The position numbers and the translations under genes were made by a program. DNA of 64,000 nt from Bog-756 sp963806455 (GTDB lineage: Bacteria > Actinomycetota > Acidimicrobiia > Acidimicrobiales > RAAP-2). Below are positions 34,882-43,123 of the stretch, piece by piece; the stretch's first letter is position 1; the number at the start of each line of letters is the position of its first letter. Below the pieces are notes generated by a model that was given only the letters and a program-made list of their open reading frames with translations, was not told the origin of the DNA and did not search any database. The stretch lies in assembly GCA_963806455.1 (NCBI GenBank), contig CAWDXZ010000005.1:186001-250000 (forward strand), in the 5' to 3' direction.

Positions 34882-35691
34882 CTAGGCCGACCGAGCCGCC
34901 CAGCGTTCACCAAGCCGCTCGACGAAGACGTTCAGCTCGAAGGCAGCCGACACCGCGTCGCCGGTGAGGACCTCGTCCACCGGGCCGGCCGCCACCAGGC
35001 GCGCCCTCCGCAACAGGGCGGCGTGGGTGACCCCGGGCGGGATCTCCTCGAGATGGTGGGTGACGAAGACCAGGGGCGGCACGGCCGGGTCGGCCGCCAA
35101 TGTGGCCAGGCGGCGGAGCAGGCGCTCCCGGGCCCCGAGGTCCAGGCCGGCGGCCGGCTCGTCCATCAACAGGAGCTCGGGGTCCCCCATCAGGGCCCGG
35201 GCCAGGAGGACCTGTTGGCGCTCACCTTCGGACAACAGGCCGAAGGGCCGCTCGGCGAACCCGGCCCCGCCGAAGCCGGCTTCGGAGAGCAGGCTCCGGG
35301 CCTCGTCCCGGTCCCGCTCGGTGTACTCGTGCCACCAGGTCTCGAGGGCGGCGTGACGGCCGGTCAGCACGACCTCGAGGGCGGGGAGCTCGGGTCGGAG
35401 CGTGCGGGTCACCGAGGCACTGACCATGGCGATACGACGGCGGAGCTCGCGCATGTCGACCCGGCCCATTCGCTCACCGAGGAGTTCGACCGTGCCGCGG
35501 GTGGGCCAGAGGGAGGAGCCGGCCACCCGCAACAGCGTCGTCTTCCCCGAGCCGTTGGGGCCGAGCAGGGCCCAACGCTGGCGGGTGCCGACCGACCACG
35601 AGATGTCGTCGAGGAGCGGCGAGCCGTCCCGGATCACCGACATGCCGTCCATCCACACCGCGACGCCGGCCGGTGTCGGTTCCTCCGTCAT
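34882..35691 (-). CDS. ABC transporter ATP-binding protein
   Basis: 269 residues. Walker A GPNGSGKTT, Q-loop region IAMVSASV, signature LSEGERQQ, Walker B LLLMDEPAAGLD and H-loop VTHHLEE are all present. No permease gene is adjacent. Single ATPases of this ModF/iron-type group (short ABC proteins with EEIPPGVTHA near the C-terminus) often occur alone in actinobacteria, so it may act as a stand-alone ATPase or with an unlinked permease. Confidence 0.85.
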   Translation of the reverse strand: MTEEPTPAGVAVWMDGMSVIRDGSPLLDDISWSVGTRQRWALLGPNGSGKTTLLRVAGSSLWPTRGTVELLGERMGRVDMRELRRRIAMVSASVTRTLRPELPALEVVLTGRHAALETWWHEYTERDRDEARSLLSEAGFGGAGFAERPFGLLSEGERQQVLLARALMGDPELLLMDEPAAGLDLGARERLLRRLATLAADPAVPPLVFVTHHLEEIPPGVTHAALLRRARLVAAGPVDEVLTGDAVSAAFELNVFVERLGERWAARSA

Positions 35692-36269
35692 CGGTGAGCG
35701 GCGGCGACCACCGGGTCGGGCATGTGGATACTGCCGAACCGGCGTGGCAGCAGCCGGCCCCTCACGAGACGTTGAAGTCGGACGTCGAAGGCGTGGACGG
35801 TGATTGTCGACAACTATAGTTAATCTTGGTTGAACTGGTTTTTAGTCGTTCGTAACTGTTTACTGGCGATGATCGCATAACTTGCGATGATCGCGGAGGA
35901 GTGCCCGGCGCAGTTTTCGCGGACTGCACGAGGGACACCTGCTCGACAGGTGGTTTCCCGTGGAGTGTGATGAGGGTTTCCCAAAACCGTTTGCAGATGC
36001 GAGCACCGTTGTGGTTGCTGGCCGCTCCGGATGGCTGATTTCCGTGCCATGGGCCAACGATAGCCAGAGAGATGGCTGAGGCGCCCCAACGCGAGGGGAC
36101 CGACGTTTGGAACTTCCTTTCAGCTTCGTTGTGGTGGCTGCTTGAGCCAGTCGAATTCGGCTCCAAAGTGGACGTCTCTCCCCTGCCCCCGATCGGCACG
36201 TATTGGATAAATCATTCCCCGGCGGCTTGAACCATCTCAGTCAAGGTCGTCGTCCAGTGGGTCGAAAGA
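35692..36269. other. AT-richer intergenic stretch with dispersed repeat
   Basis: About 580 bases without a credible gene, visibly lower in GC than its neighbours (35800-36060). It contains one copy of a 30-nt motif at 36098-36127 that recurs at 42913 and 43216. A minus-strand open frame (35762-36199) shows no domain. It marks the left border of the accessory region. Confidence 0.5.
36098..36127. repeat. Dispersed 30-nt repeat, copy 1
   Basis: Starts GACCGACGTTTGGAACTTCC. It is 26/30 identical to 42913-42942 and recognisably similar to 43216-43244. The copies flank the arsenic and recombinase segment. Confidence 0.6.
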
Positions 36270-36920
36270 TCAGCCCAGATCGACACCGAGGGATGTGATC
36301 AGCAATTCAACGTGTACTCGGATCTCGTCACGAATCCGCCGAACCGCTTCGACATCCATGCCAGCAGGATCGTCGAGACCCCAGTCCTCGTAGCGCTTGC
36401 CAGGGTAGACCGGACAAGCGTCACCGCAGCCCATGGTGACGACCACGTCGGCAGCGCGAACGATGTCATCGTTCCACGGTTTAGGGAACTCGGCGGTTAT
36501 GTCTATTCCGACCTCGTCCATTGCAGCAATGGCCGCTGGGTTGACCTCGGAGGCCGGTTCCGAACCTCCGGACCAAACGACGACCGAGTCGCGGGCAAGG
36601 TGGCGGAGCCACCCGGCGGCCATCTGTGAACGCCCAGCGTTCTGCACGCAAAGAAACAGAACACCCGGCACCAACGAGGGAAGTGACCCTTCGGTTCTTC
36701 CGATGGCGTTTAGGCGCTCCCGGGCGAACTTCTCAGCGATAATGGGTAGGTAGAGCGTGGTCTTCGCGGTGGGAAGCAAATTCTCATAGCAATCAAGCAG
36801 CACACGTTCGATCGTCTCGTGTCCGAAAACGCCCTTGAACCTCTCCTCAAGTTCGCTGATCGAACGCCTCAGAGATAGTTGCTGCTCCGGGTCGATGAGG
36901 TCGAAGCGCGAGTCAGCCAT
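36270..36920 (-). CDS. arsC: Arsenate reductase ArsC (LMW-PTP type) with N-terminal helical domain
   Basis: 216 residues from ATG 36920 (AAGGGAG upstream). Residues 1-80 form a three-helix bundle (DPEQQLSLRRSISELEERFKGVFG...) found in mycothiol-linked actinobacterial ArsC proteins. The catalytic domain has CVQNAGRSQMA (CX5R loop, Cys91), the second cysteine pair in MGCGDACP (Cys165, Cys169) and YPGKRYEDWGLDDPAG. It reduces arsenate to arsenite for export. The start overlaps the end of the acr3-arsC gene by eight bases, so it is translated from the same mRNA. Confidence 0.9.
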   Translation of the reverse strand: MADSRFDLIDPEQQLSLRRSISELEERFKGVFGHETIERVLLDCYENLLPTAKTTLYLPIIAEKFARERLNAIGRTEGSLPSLVPGVLFLCVQNAGRSQMAAGWLRHLARDSVVVWSGGSEPASEVNPAAIAAMDEVGIDITAEFPKPWNDDIVRAADVVVTMGCGDACPVYPGKRYEDWGLDDPAGMDVEAVRRIRDEIRVHVELLITSLGVDLG

Positions 36921-38499
36921 GGGGATGGCTCCCTTCAGCTCGAGCCGAGGCATTGATAGCACCGTCGGCGATGGGGTTCATGTTTGTAACCAGCTCAGCC
37001 AACAGAGCCTGAACTCTCCGGTCGATCTCTTCAACGATGGGTCGGACCTCCTCGATCGGCTGTCCTGCCGGGTCTTCGAGCTCCCAGTCGACGTACCGTT
37101 TGCCCGGGTAGACGGGGCAGGAATCTCCGCAACCCATGGTGACGATGACGTCTGCCAATCGAGCGGTTTCGTCAGTCAGAGGCTTCGGGAACTCGTGGGA
37201 TGGATCCAATCCCCGCTCATCCAAGAGCGCAACCACCGAAGGGTTGAGTTGGTCGCCTGGCTCCGATCCGGCCGACTCGACTTGGATGCGGCCCTTTGCA
37301 TAGTGATCGAGCAGCACCCGGGCTGCCAGACTTCGACCCGAGTTGTGGATGCAGAGGAAGAGCACCACCGGCCTGTCGTTCATGGGGTTCCCTCCAAAGT
37401 GGGTCGAACGAGCGAAGTGATAGTGACGTCTGGCCCACAGGGATACGTAGACAAGTCCGACCAGGACCGGGACCTCGATCAGGGGACCTACGACCCCGGC
37501 AAGTGCTTCACCGCTGGTGACGCCGAACACGCCGATGGCGACGGCAATGGCCAACTCGAAGTTGTTGCCCGCCGCCGTGAACGCCAAGGTGGCGGTCCGC
37601 TCGTAGGGAAACCCCATCGATTTGCCGAGTGTGAATGAACCGAACCACATGATGGCGAAGTAGGCCAGTAAGGGAAGAGCGATGCGGGCAACGTCGGCGG
37701 GATGCGAGGTGATGGTGTGACCTTGGAGGGCGAAGAGGATGACGATGGTGTAGAGCAGCCCGTACAGGGCGAACGGGGCGAGGCGGGGCAGCAACGTGCT
37801 CTCGTACCAGTCCCGTCCCCGAGTCCGCTCCCCGATCGTGCGGGTCAGGTATCCGGCCAAGAGCGGGAAACCGAGGAAGATGGCGACGGTCTCGGCGATC
37901 CTCCAGACCGAGAGGTGCAGACCCACGGTGCTCAGACCGAGCCAGCCAGGTAGCACCTTCAGATAGAAGTACCCGAGGAGGGCGAAGGCGATCACCTGGA
38001 ACAGGGAGTTGAGAGCCACCAGCACCGCTGCGGCTTCCCGGTCTCCGCAAGCGAGGTCGTTCCAGATGAGCACCATGGCGATGCAGCGAGCCAGGCCGAC
38101 GATGATCAGCCCGGTACGGTAGGCGGGAAGGTCGGGCAGCATCAGCCAGGCCAGCGTGAACATCACCGCCGGGCCAATGACCCAGTTGAGCACCAGGGAA
38201 GAGACCAACATGCGTCGATCTCGGGTGACGGTGTCAAGCCGGTCGTAGCGGACCTTCGCAAGCACCGGGTACATCATCACCAGCAGACCGATGAAGATCG
38301 GCAGCGACGTTCCCGAGGTCACCTGGATGGCGTTGAGGTGCGTGTTCAGGCTCGGGATTGCCCGCCCGAGCACGAGACCAATGACCATCGCCAGGATGAT
38401 CCAGACCGGTAGGTACCGGTCGAGGATTGACAGGCGGGCGATGACCGGGGCCTCGTGCGTGACCGGGCTTTCGGGGTGCTCGGAAACGATGCCGCTCAC
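36913..38499 (-). CDS. ACR3 arsenite permease fused to arsenate reductase
   Basis: 528 residues from GTG. Residues about 20-365 are an ACR3 permease with ten helices and the conserved Cys in GLARCIAMVLIWNDLA. Residues about 372-505 are an LMW-PTP-type ArsC with CIHNSGRSLAA (CX5R) and MGCGDSCPVYPGKRY. The fusion couples reduction of arsenate to export of arsenite, as in the ACR3-ArsC fusion of mycobacteria. SLAA replaces the common SQMA after the loop. It is followed by a second, free ArsC, so arsenate reduction is duplicated. Confidence 0.9.
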   Translation of the reverse strand: MSGIVSEHPESPVTHEAPVIARLSILDRYLPVWIILAMVIGLVLGRAIPSLNTHLNAIQVTSGTSLPIFIGLLVMMYPVLAKVRYDRLDTVTRDRRMLVSSLVLNWVIGPAVMFTLAWLMLPDLPAYRTGLIIVGLARCIAMVLIWNDLACGDREAAAVLVALNSLFQVIAFALLGYFYLKVLPGWLGLSTVGLHLSVWRIAETVAIFLGFPLLAGYLTRTIGERTRGRDWYESTLLPRLAPFALYGLLYTIVILFALQGHTITSHPADVARIALPLLAYFAIMWFGSFTLGKSMGFPYERTATLAFTAAGNNFELAIAVAIGVFGVTSGEALAGVVGPLIEVPVLVGLVYVSLWARRHYHFARSTHFGGNPMNDRPVVLFLCIHNSGRSLAARVLLDHYAKGRIQVESAGSEPGDQLNPSVVALLDERGLDPSHEFPKPLTDETARLADVIVTMGCGDSCPVYPGKRYVDWELEDPAGQPIEEVRPIVEEIDRRVQALLAELVTNMNPIADGAINASARAEGSHPHG

Positions 38500-38530
38500 T
38501 GCGGAACTCCAACCGTGACGCCTTGGACGC

Positions 38531-39004
38531 TCAGCAGCACGAACTTCCGTCTGGGGTCGCCGCGGCCAGGTCGGGCCGGGTGGCGCAGCACGCCGCCTCG
38601 CCTGGAGCGGCCGCGCGGAGCTGTCCGGCGGGCATCTCGGTATCGGCGAGCACCGTGTAGATCTCCCACGGCTCTCCGCCGGGGCCGTCGACCCACACCT
38701 TGTCTTGTACTGCGTAGCAGCAGGACGTTTGCTCCTCTACCGCCGTAGCCATTCCTTCGTCGGACAGGCGGGCCTGTGCTGCGGACACGTCATCGGTCGT
38801 CGGCACCTCGACACCGAGATGGTTCAGTGTCCCAGGTGTCTGGTTGCTGTCCTCGATGAGGACCAGTTTCAACGGCGGGTCGACCACTGCGAAGTTGGCA
38901 TACCCCGGACGGACCTTCACCGGTTCGGTGGCGAACAACTTCGAGTAGAAGTCGATGGCCTCGTCAAGGTGGGCAACGTTAAGGGCTAGTTGTACACGGG
39001 ACAT
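38531..39004 (-). CDS. arsI: ArsI-type C-As lyase (VOC family)
   Basis: 157 residues from ATG 39004. A glyoxalase/VOC fold begins MSRVQLALNVAHLDEAIDFYSKLF; His62 (LNHLGVEV), Glu115 and the vicinal pair Cys95-Cys96 (TSCCYAVQDKVW) fit the metal and thiol sites of organoarsenical lyases such as ArsI. Extra cysteine pairs (ACC, SSCC) close the protein. It should demethylate trivalent methylarsenicals; CadI-like cadmium proteins are the closest alternative. First gene of the operon behind the promoter at 39043-39071. Confidence 0.82.
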   Translation of the reverse strand: MSRVQLALNVAHLDEAIDFYSKLFATEPVKVRPGYANFAVVDPPLKLVLIEDSNQTPGTLNHLGVEVPTTDDVSAAQARLSDEGMATAVEEQTSCCYAVQDKVWVDGPGGEPWEIYTVLADTEMPAGQLRAAAPGEAACCATRPDLAAATPDGSSCC

Positions 39005-39031
39005 CGTGACCTCCGGTAATATCGAATTCAC

Positions 39032-39071
39032 TCGATGTATGGAGTATGGTCGATACATTGAAATTTGTCAA
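39032..39071. promoter_or_regulatory. ars promoter and ArsR operator between arsI and arsR
   Basis: On the minus strand TTGACA (39071-39066) and CATACT (39048-39043) are exactly 17 bp apart, a good sigma-70-like promoter for arsI. The inverted repeat TCGATGTAT (39032-39040) / ATACATTGA (39053-39061) spans the -10 region and is a likely ArsR site controlling both directions. Confidence 0.65.
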
Positions 39072-39086
39072 TGGATGAGGTGACCA

Positions 39087-39437
39087 GTGACCAAATCAAC
39101 CTCCACGATCGAGGCACGTGTCCCCGAGCAGTGCTGTCCCTCCGTGCTAGCGGCACCGCTTGAAGCAACCGAAGCAGCGGAGTTGTCGAGCGGCTTCAGC
39201 GCCCTGTCCGATCCGGTCAGACTCAGGGTACTGAGCATCCTGGCGACCGCACCTGAGGGCGAGGTCTGTGTGTGCGACTTCGTCGATCCGCTCGGCAAGA
39301 GCCAGCCGACTATCTCCCATCATTTGAAGATCCTGAGCGAGGCGGGCCTCGTGCAGGGTGATCGGCGGGGAAAGTGGGTTTGGTACTCGCTCAATCGGGA
39401 TCGCCTTGCGAGTCTTCGAGCGGCCATCGACAGCTAA
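39087..39437 (+). CDS. arsR: ArsR-family arsenite-responsive repressor
   Basis: 116 residues from GTG. The winged helix includes LSDPVRLRVLSILATA and KSQPTISHHLKILSEAGLVQG. Cys16-Cys17 near the N-terminus and Cys61/Cys63 (EVCVCDF) match the three-thiolate As(III) site of Corynebacterium ArsR1-type repressors rather than the CxC-in-alpha3 site of E. coli. Divergent from the arsI-acr3/arsC-arsC operon, with the shared operator between. Confidence 0.9.
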   Translation: MTKSTSTIEARVPEQCCPSVLAAPLEATEAAELSSGFSALSDPVRLRVLSILATAPEGEVCVCDFVDPLGKSQPTISHHLKILSEAGLVQGDRRGKWVWYSLNRDRLASLRAAIDS

Positions 39438-39508
39438 ACGTGCTTTGGTGGGCTGCCCCCCGGGCGCCTTCTACGTGTCACCGCTGGCAGCTTCGAGCTA
39501 AGGCCAGC

Positions 39509-39829
39509 CTAGGCAGCGACTGCCTTCCTCACGGCTTCAATCAGCTGATCCAATGTCGGCGCACCGGCTGGCCCGTCTGATGTCGAGTAGACACTGCAAG
39601 TCAGCCCGAAGCTGCCGGATCCTGAACCGAAGAGGTCTCTTCCGTCGAGCAGGACCGACGGTAATCCTTGGAACTGAAGCCGGTCCGCCGCCTCCTGGGT
39701 TTCTACCAGACACCGCTCGATCGTTGCCGGGATGCCTACGACGTCTCGAGCATGTAGGAAGCGCTCCTCGGCAACAGTCCAGTTCGGACAGCCTTCGAAG
39801 TACAGAACTTGAACGATCACAGGATTCAT
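39509..39829 (-). CDS. Thioredoxin-like protein of the ars cluster
   Basis: About 106 residues from ATG 39829 (a GTG nine bases further in is better spaced from GGGAG). Starts VIVQVLYFEGCPNWTVAEERFL and continues to FQGLPSVLLDGRDLF, a short thioredoxin-fold protein with one Cys in FEGCPNW, a type often found beside arsenic or mercury genes. Possible thiol partner for ArsC or an unrelated reductase. Convergent with arsR. Confidence 0.65.
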   Translation of the reverse strand: MNPVIVQVLYFEGCPNWTVAEERFLHARDVVGIPATIERCLVETQEAADRLQFQGLPSVLLDGRDLFGSGSGSFGLTCSVYSTSDGPAGAPTLDQLIEAVRKAVAA

Positions 39830-39940
39830 TCTCCCGTCATTTGAGATGCCCCGACGCCGTATGGCCACCTATTAACCGATTCGCCCGGCGGAGCCGGGCG
39901 TTGCTAGCGAGTGCCCCCCAACGACACTTACACGGGTGAT

Positions 39941-40003
39941 CCGCACCTTGGACTGACCACACGAGAAGCCTTTCTCGAGTGGAAGTCCAACCAGGAGGTG
40001 CGG
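39941..40003 (+). promoter_or_regulatory. Long hairpin hiding the ribosome-binding site of the recombinase operon
   Basis: CCGCACCT (39941-39948) pairs with AGGTGCGG (39996-40003); inside, TGGACT pairs with AGTCCA and CCACACGAGAA with TTCTCGAGTGG. AGGAGGT (39993-39999), the ribosome-binding site for GTG 40005, lies in the base of the stem. Transcripts entering from outside would fold and not be translated. Confidence 0.6.
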
Positions 40004-40004
40004 T

Positions 40005-41048
40005 GTGCAGTGGAGTCCGGTATTCGAATGCTCTGTCGGTCCTGACGGCCAGAAGACCTATCGGGTCGGCCACGAGCTGGTCGACGAGTTCTTGGAGTTC
40101 GCATCGGCCCGGTGCCGACCCAGCACGGTGCGGGCCTATGCCCACGACCTGAAGGTCTTCTTCGGGTCCGTCGACATGGAGCCCGCCGAGGTGACGCCGA
40201 AGGACGTGCTGTCCTTCATCACCAGCCAGCAACGGTCCCGGGCCGGTGTGGGCAACGTGGTGCGGATCAGCGACGGAGGTGCTGGTCTGTCGGTGGCGAC
40301 GGTGAAGCGTCGAATGGCTGCGGTGTCGAGTCTGTTCAGCTACCTGGTGATCCGAGGGGACGCCGGTGTGACCGCCAACCCGGTGCCCCGAGGAATGCCC
40401 ACCAGGAGGAGCCGACATCGTGACCAACGGGGCGTGCCTCTGGTGAGAGGTGTTCGACGACTGCCCCGGATCCTCGATGCCACCGAGGTCGAACTGTTGA
40501 TGTCGGCGTTCCGAACGGATCGGGACCGGGCCATGGCCCAGGCCATGCTGCTCGGAGGCCTGCGACGGTGCGAAGTCCTGGGTCTGCGTCTGGAGGATCT
40601 GCGGGTTGGCGAGAAGCAACTGTTCATCGTCGACGGCAAAGGTGGCCACCAGCGACTGGTCCCCATCTCGCCGACGTTCTTCTCGACGGTGGCCGACTAC
40701 CTCAACAGGGAACGACCACCGGACGCCGCAACCGACCATTTGTTCGTTGTCCTGAAGGAACCGAGGCGGGGTCACGCCCTCACCACCGAGGGACTGGATG
40801 AGGTCTTCAGTGCCGCTCGGGCCCGGGCCGGTCTGGTCCATGGGACCTGCCACGAACTCCGCCACACGTGCTTCACCCGGTTGAAGGAGGCGGGCATGGC
40901 CATCGAGGCCATCCAGGCTCTGGCCGGTCACCGCTCCATCGCCTCGACCCGGATCTACCTCCACCTCGGAGGTGATTGGCTGGCCAACGAGTATCGCCGG
41001 GCCGCTGAGGCCATCGACGCCCAGGCACAGGTGGGGGTGGCCCGATGA
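40005..41048 (+). CDS. Tyrosine recombinase (first of pair)
   Basis: 347 residues from GTG. An N-terminal SAM-like core-binding domain (FLEFASARCRPSTVRAYAHDLKVFF) precedes the catalytic domain: Arg in GGLRRCEVLGLRLEDL, HELRHTCFTRL (HxxR), GHRSIASTRIYLHL with the nucleophile Tyr. Complete catalytic set, so probably active. The stop overlaps the start of the next recombinase (ATGA). Confidence 0.9.
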   Translation: MQWSPVFECSVGPDGQKTYRVGHELVDEFLEFASARCRPSTVRAYAHDLKVFFGSVDMEPAEVTPKDVLSFITSQQRSRAGVGNVVRISDGGAGLSVATVKRRMAAVSSLFSYLVIRGDAGVTANPVPRGMPTRRSRHRDQRGVPLVRGVRRLPRILDATEVELLMSAFRTDRDRAMAQAMLLGGLRRCEVLGLRLEDLRVGEKQLFIVDGKGGHQRLVPISPTFFSTVADYLNRERPPDAATDHLFVVLKEPRRGHALTTEGLDEVFSAARARAGLVHGTCHELRHTCFTRLKEAGMAIEAIQALAGHRSIASTRIYLHLGGDWLANEYRRAAEAIDAQAQVGVAR

Positions 41049-42343
41049 GCGCTCTCTCCCTCCCTTCCCTCAGCAGCCCGGACGAGCCCATCGATCGGCG
41101 TCTCCGAGGCTCCCAGCCCGAGATCACCTGGGCGGAGATTGCCCAGCGTGCGCCCTTGATGGCCTGCACCATGGCCGACTATCTGGACCAACTGTCCGCC
41201 TCAGCCAGGCCGGGCACGGTGGCCGCCTTCGACATCGCTCTCCGTTTCTTCGCCGGACGAGTGACCGAGGCGGACCGGCGGTGCGTCTGCGTCGCGGACG
41301 TCGAGCGTCGCCACATTGAGGACTTCAAGTTGTGGCAGGCCAAGCGTCCGGGCAAGCGGGGGAAGAAGCTCTCGACCACCACGATCCGGCACCGGCTGGG
41401 GCTGCTGCGCACGTTCTTCGAGCGGATCATCGAGTGGGGTTATGACGACGCCCCGCCCCGGGTGCCGATCTTCCCCGGCGACTTCCCGAAGGCCGACGAG
41501 CCGCTGCCCAGGTTCCTCGACGATCGCACCATGGCCAAGTTCATGGCCGCAGTGGCCAAGGACTCCAATCCACGCCGGCGGCTCATGATGGAACTCCTGG
41601 CCCGCACCGGGATGCGAGTGGGCGAGCTGGCTTCGCTGGAGGACGACGCCATGGTCCAGATCAGCGAGACCTTCTGGTTGCGGATCCCGGTGGGCAAGCT
41701 CCACAACGATCGTTATGTTCCGCTCCACCCGATCCTGGTCGACCTCATCACCAACTACCGAAAGGCGAGCCGTCCGAACCGGTCGGGCCGGCTGGTGGTC
41801 CGCAACGACGGGCAACCCTTCGATCGGCGGACCGTGCATCGCTATGTCGAGTCGACAGCTAAGCGGGCGGGCATCGGCCACGTCCACCCGCACCAGCTTC
41901 GCCACACCCTGGCCACCCAGGCCATCAACCGGGGCATGAGCCTCGAGGCCATCGCCGCCCTGCTCGGCCACCGGTCGATGCGGATGACCATGACCTATGC
42001 CCGCATCTCCGACCGCACTGTCGCCGACGAGTACTTCCGGGTGACTGAGGCGGTCGAGGCCAACTATGGGCGCACCGATGCACTCCCGGACACAGCAGCA
42101 GGAGCCAACATGAGGAGGCTGGCTGCCGACCATCGGCGCATGCTCGGCAACGGGATGTGCACCCGGCCAGTCGCCCTCGACTGCTCATTCGAGTCAGCCT
42201 GTGAGCGTTGCAACTTCTTCGAGACCGGACCTCAGTTCATCCCGATCCTCAGTCGCCAACGGGACCACGCCACCGAACACGCTCAGGAAGACCGGGTCGT
42301 CCTCTTCAACCGCCTCATCAAGGACATCGACGAGGACTCCTGA
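41045..42343 (+). CDS. Tyrosine recombinase with C-terminal Cys cluster (second of pair)
   Basis: 432 residues. Core-binding domain (LSASARPGTVAAFDIALRFF), then the catalytic residues: Arg in RTGMRVGELASLEDD, HQLRHTLATQAINRG, LGHRSMRMTMTYARI with Tyr. An extra tail of about 100 residues contains CTRPVALDCSFESACERCNFF, a probable zinc-binding module seen in paired actinobacterial integrases. Overlap with the first gene by four bases indicates coupled synthesis and perhaps a hetero-complex. Confidence 0.9.
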   Translation: MSALSLPSLSSPDEPIDRRLRGSQPEITWAEIAQRAPLMACTMADYLDQLSASARPGTVAAFDIALRFFAGRVTEADRRCVCVADVERRHIEDFKLWQAKRPGKRGKKLSTTTIRHRLGLLRTFFERIIEWGYDDAPPRVPIFPGDFPKADEPLPRFLDDRTMAKFMAAVAKDSNPRRRLMMELLARTGMRVGELASLEDDAMVQISETFWLRIPVGKLHNDRYVPLHPILVDLITNYRKASRPNRSGRLVVRNDGQPFDRRTVHRYVESTAKRAGIGHVHPHQLRHTLATQAINRGMSLEAIAALLGHRSMRMTMTYARISDRTVADEYFRVTEAVEANYGRTDALPDTAAGANMRRLAADHRRMLGNGMCTRPVALDCSFESACERCNFFETGPQFIPILSRQRDHATEHAQEDRVVLFNRLIKDIDEDS

Positions 42344-42444
42344 GTGTGCTTCGATGAACCTCAGTCCAGGGCCCGTGGATCACCCGTGTAACAACACATC
42401 CGGGCGACCCATCGGCACTTTCTCGGGTGCGCGTGGTGGGCGAC

Positions 42445-42651
42445 CTATTGGCCGTCGTCCCACTCCTCGTTCCGAGCTGCGACGCGCTCTTGCCAATTCT
42501 CGGCGTCTACCCTCGTGGGGTATGGCCCCATTCGATCCACGTGGCTGCACTCGTCGAGTGTTTCGACCTTCGGTCTTTCGACCTTCCGGTGCACGAAGCA
42601 GTAGTACCACTCGCCGTGAGCATCACCGAGGCGCTCTGATTCGTCGACCAT
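42445..42651 (-). CDS. Small conserved actinobacterial protein (SPOR-like)
   Basis: 68 residues. The stretch GEWYYCFVHRKVE...DRMGPYPTRVDAENW followed by RNEEWDD is a pattern I recognise from short actinobacterial proteins with DRLGPYPTREEAE and a final RNEAWD, sometimes labelled sporulation-related. No function known. Confidence 0.65.
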   Translation of the reverse strand: MVDESERLGDAHGEWYYCFVHRKVERPKVETLDECSHVDRMGPYPTRVDAENWQERVAARNEEWDDGQ

Positions 42652-42912
42652 GCCTCCAGAAGACTATGGCCACAGAAGCCGTGGAGCAGGCATCCGGCAG
42701 CCTTGGGCTGACTGACATCCGAGGCGATCCTCACCAGTGCACCGTCCCAAACTTCCAACCCAGCGACGGCTCCAGGGTCTGCCCGGTCGCCGGGTATGCA
42801 CCGCCACGCGGGTAGATCCGAGCCACGCTCTTCACCGCTCCCCACCCACTGCTTCTCCTTCGGGAGTGTCGGCTCCGGTGCGGGCGAGGTCCCTAAAGCG
42901 CCCGTCCAAAGG

Positions 42913-42942
42913 GCGACCGACGTTTGGAGCTCACCTTCAGCT
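42913..42942. repeat. Dispersed 30-nt repeat, copy 2
   Basis: Starts GACCGACGTTTGGAGCTCAC; 26/30 identical to 36098-36127. A third, weaker copy is at 43216-43244 (GACCGACGTCTTGAGCTTCC). Confidence 0.6.
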
Positions 42943-42970
42943 TCACGGCGGCTGCCTGACCGCTGCAAAG

Positions 42971-43123
42971 TCAGCCGCTGGCAGCGACGCCATAGACCGG
43001 TCGATTGAGGAACTGGTTGCCCATAGAACCGAGGAACGGTGCACCACCAAATGCGAACACACCACCGTCTTGGCCCACGGTCCAATAGCCAGTGCCATCC
43101 AGACTGGCTGCGATTCCGATCAT
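42971..43123 (-). pseudogene. Fragment of a YW-repeat surface protein
   Basis: Fifty codons reading MIGIAASLDGTGYWTVGQDG then GVFAFGGAPFLGSMGNQFLN and RPVYGVAASG before a stop. This is one unit of the same repeat as at 7003-7674 and 54563-55303. No signal peptide or further units are upstream, so it is a remnant. Confidence 0.6.

Larger units (their letters stand above)
39928..42391. mobile_element. Putative element of two tyrosine recombinases bounded by inverted repeats
   Basis: Inverted repeats at 39928-39956 and 42361-42391: the outer TTACACGGGTGATCC and the inner TGGACTGA are identical in both, with a 2-3 nt variable centre. They enclose the genes at 40005-41048 and 41045-42343 and nothing else. 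The plan resembles recombinase-in-trio elements or the tnpA/tnpB pair of Tn554, but with only two genes. No target duplication was found. Confidence 0.6.

Noticed and set aside
39882..39900. CGCCCGGC/GCCGGGCG hairpin as a terminator
   Set aside because: A perfect stem but no T-run follows on either strand; it could be a terminator only in a Rho-assisted sense.
42507..43085. Long minus-strand frame in the gene-poor stretch
   Set aside because: It covers parts of a better-supported remnant and small gene in other frames, and has no domain.
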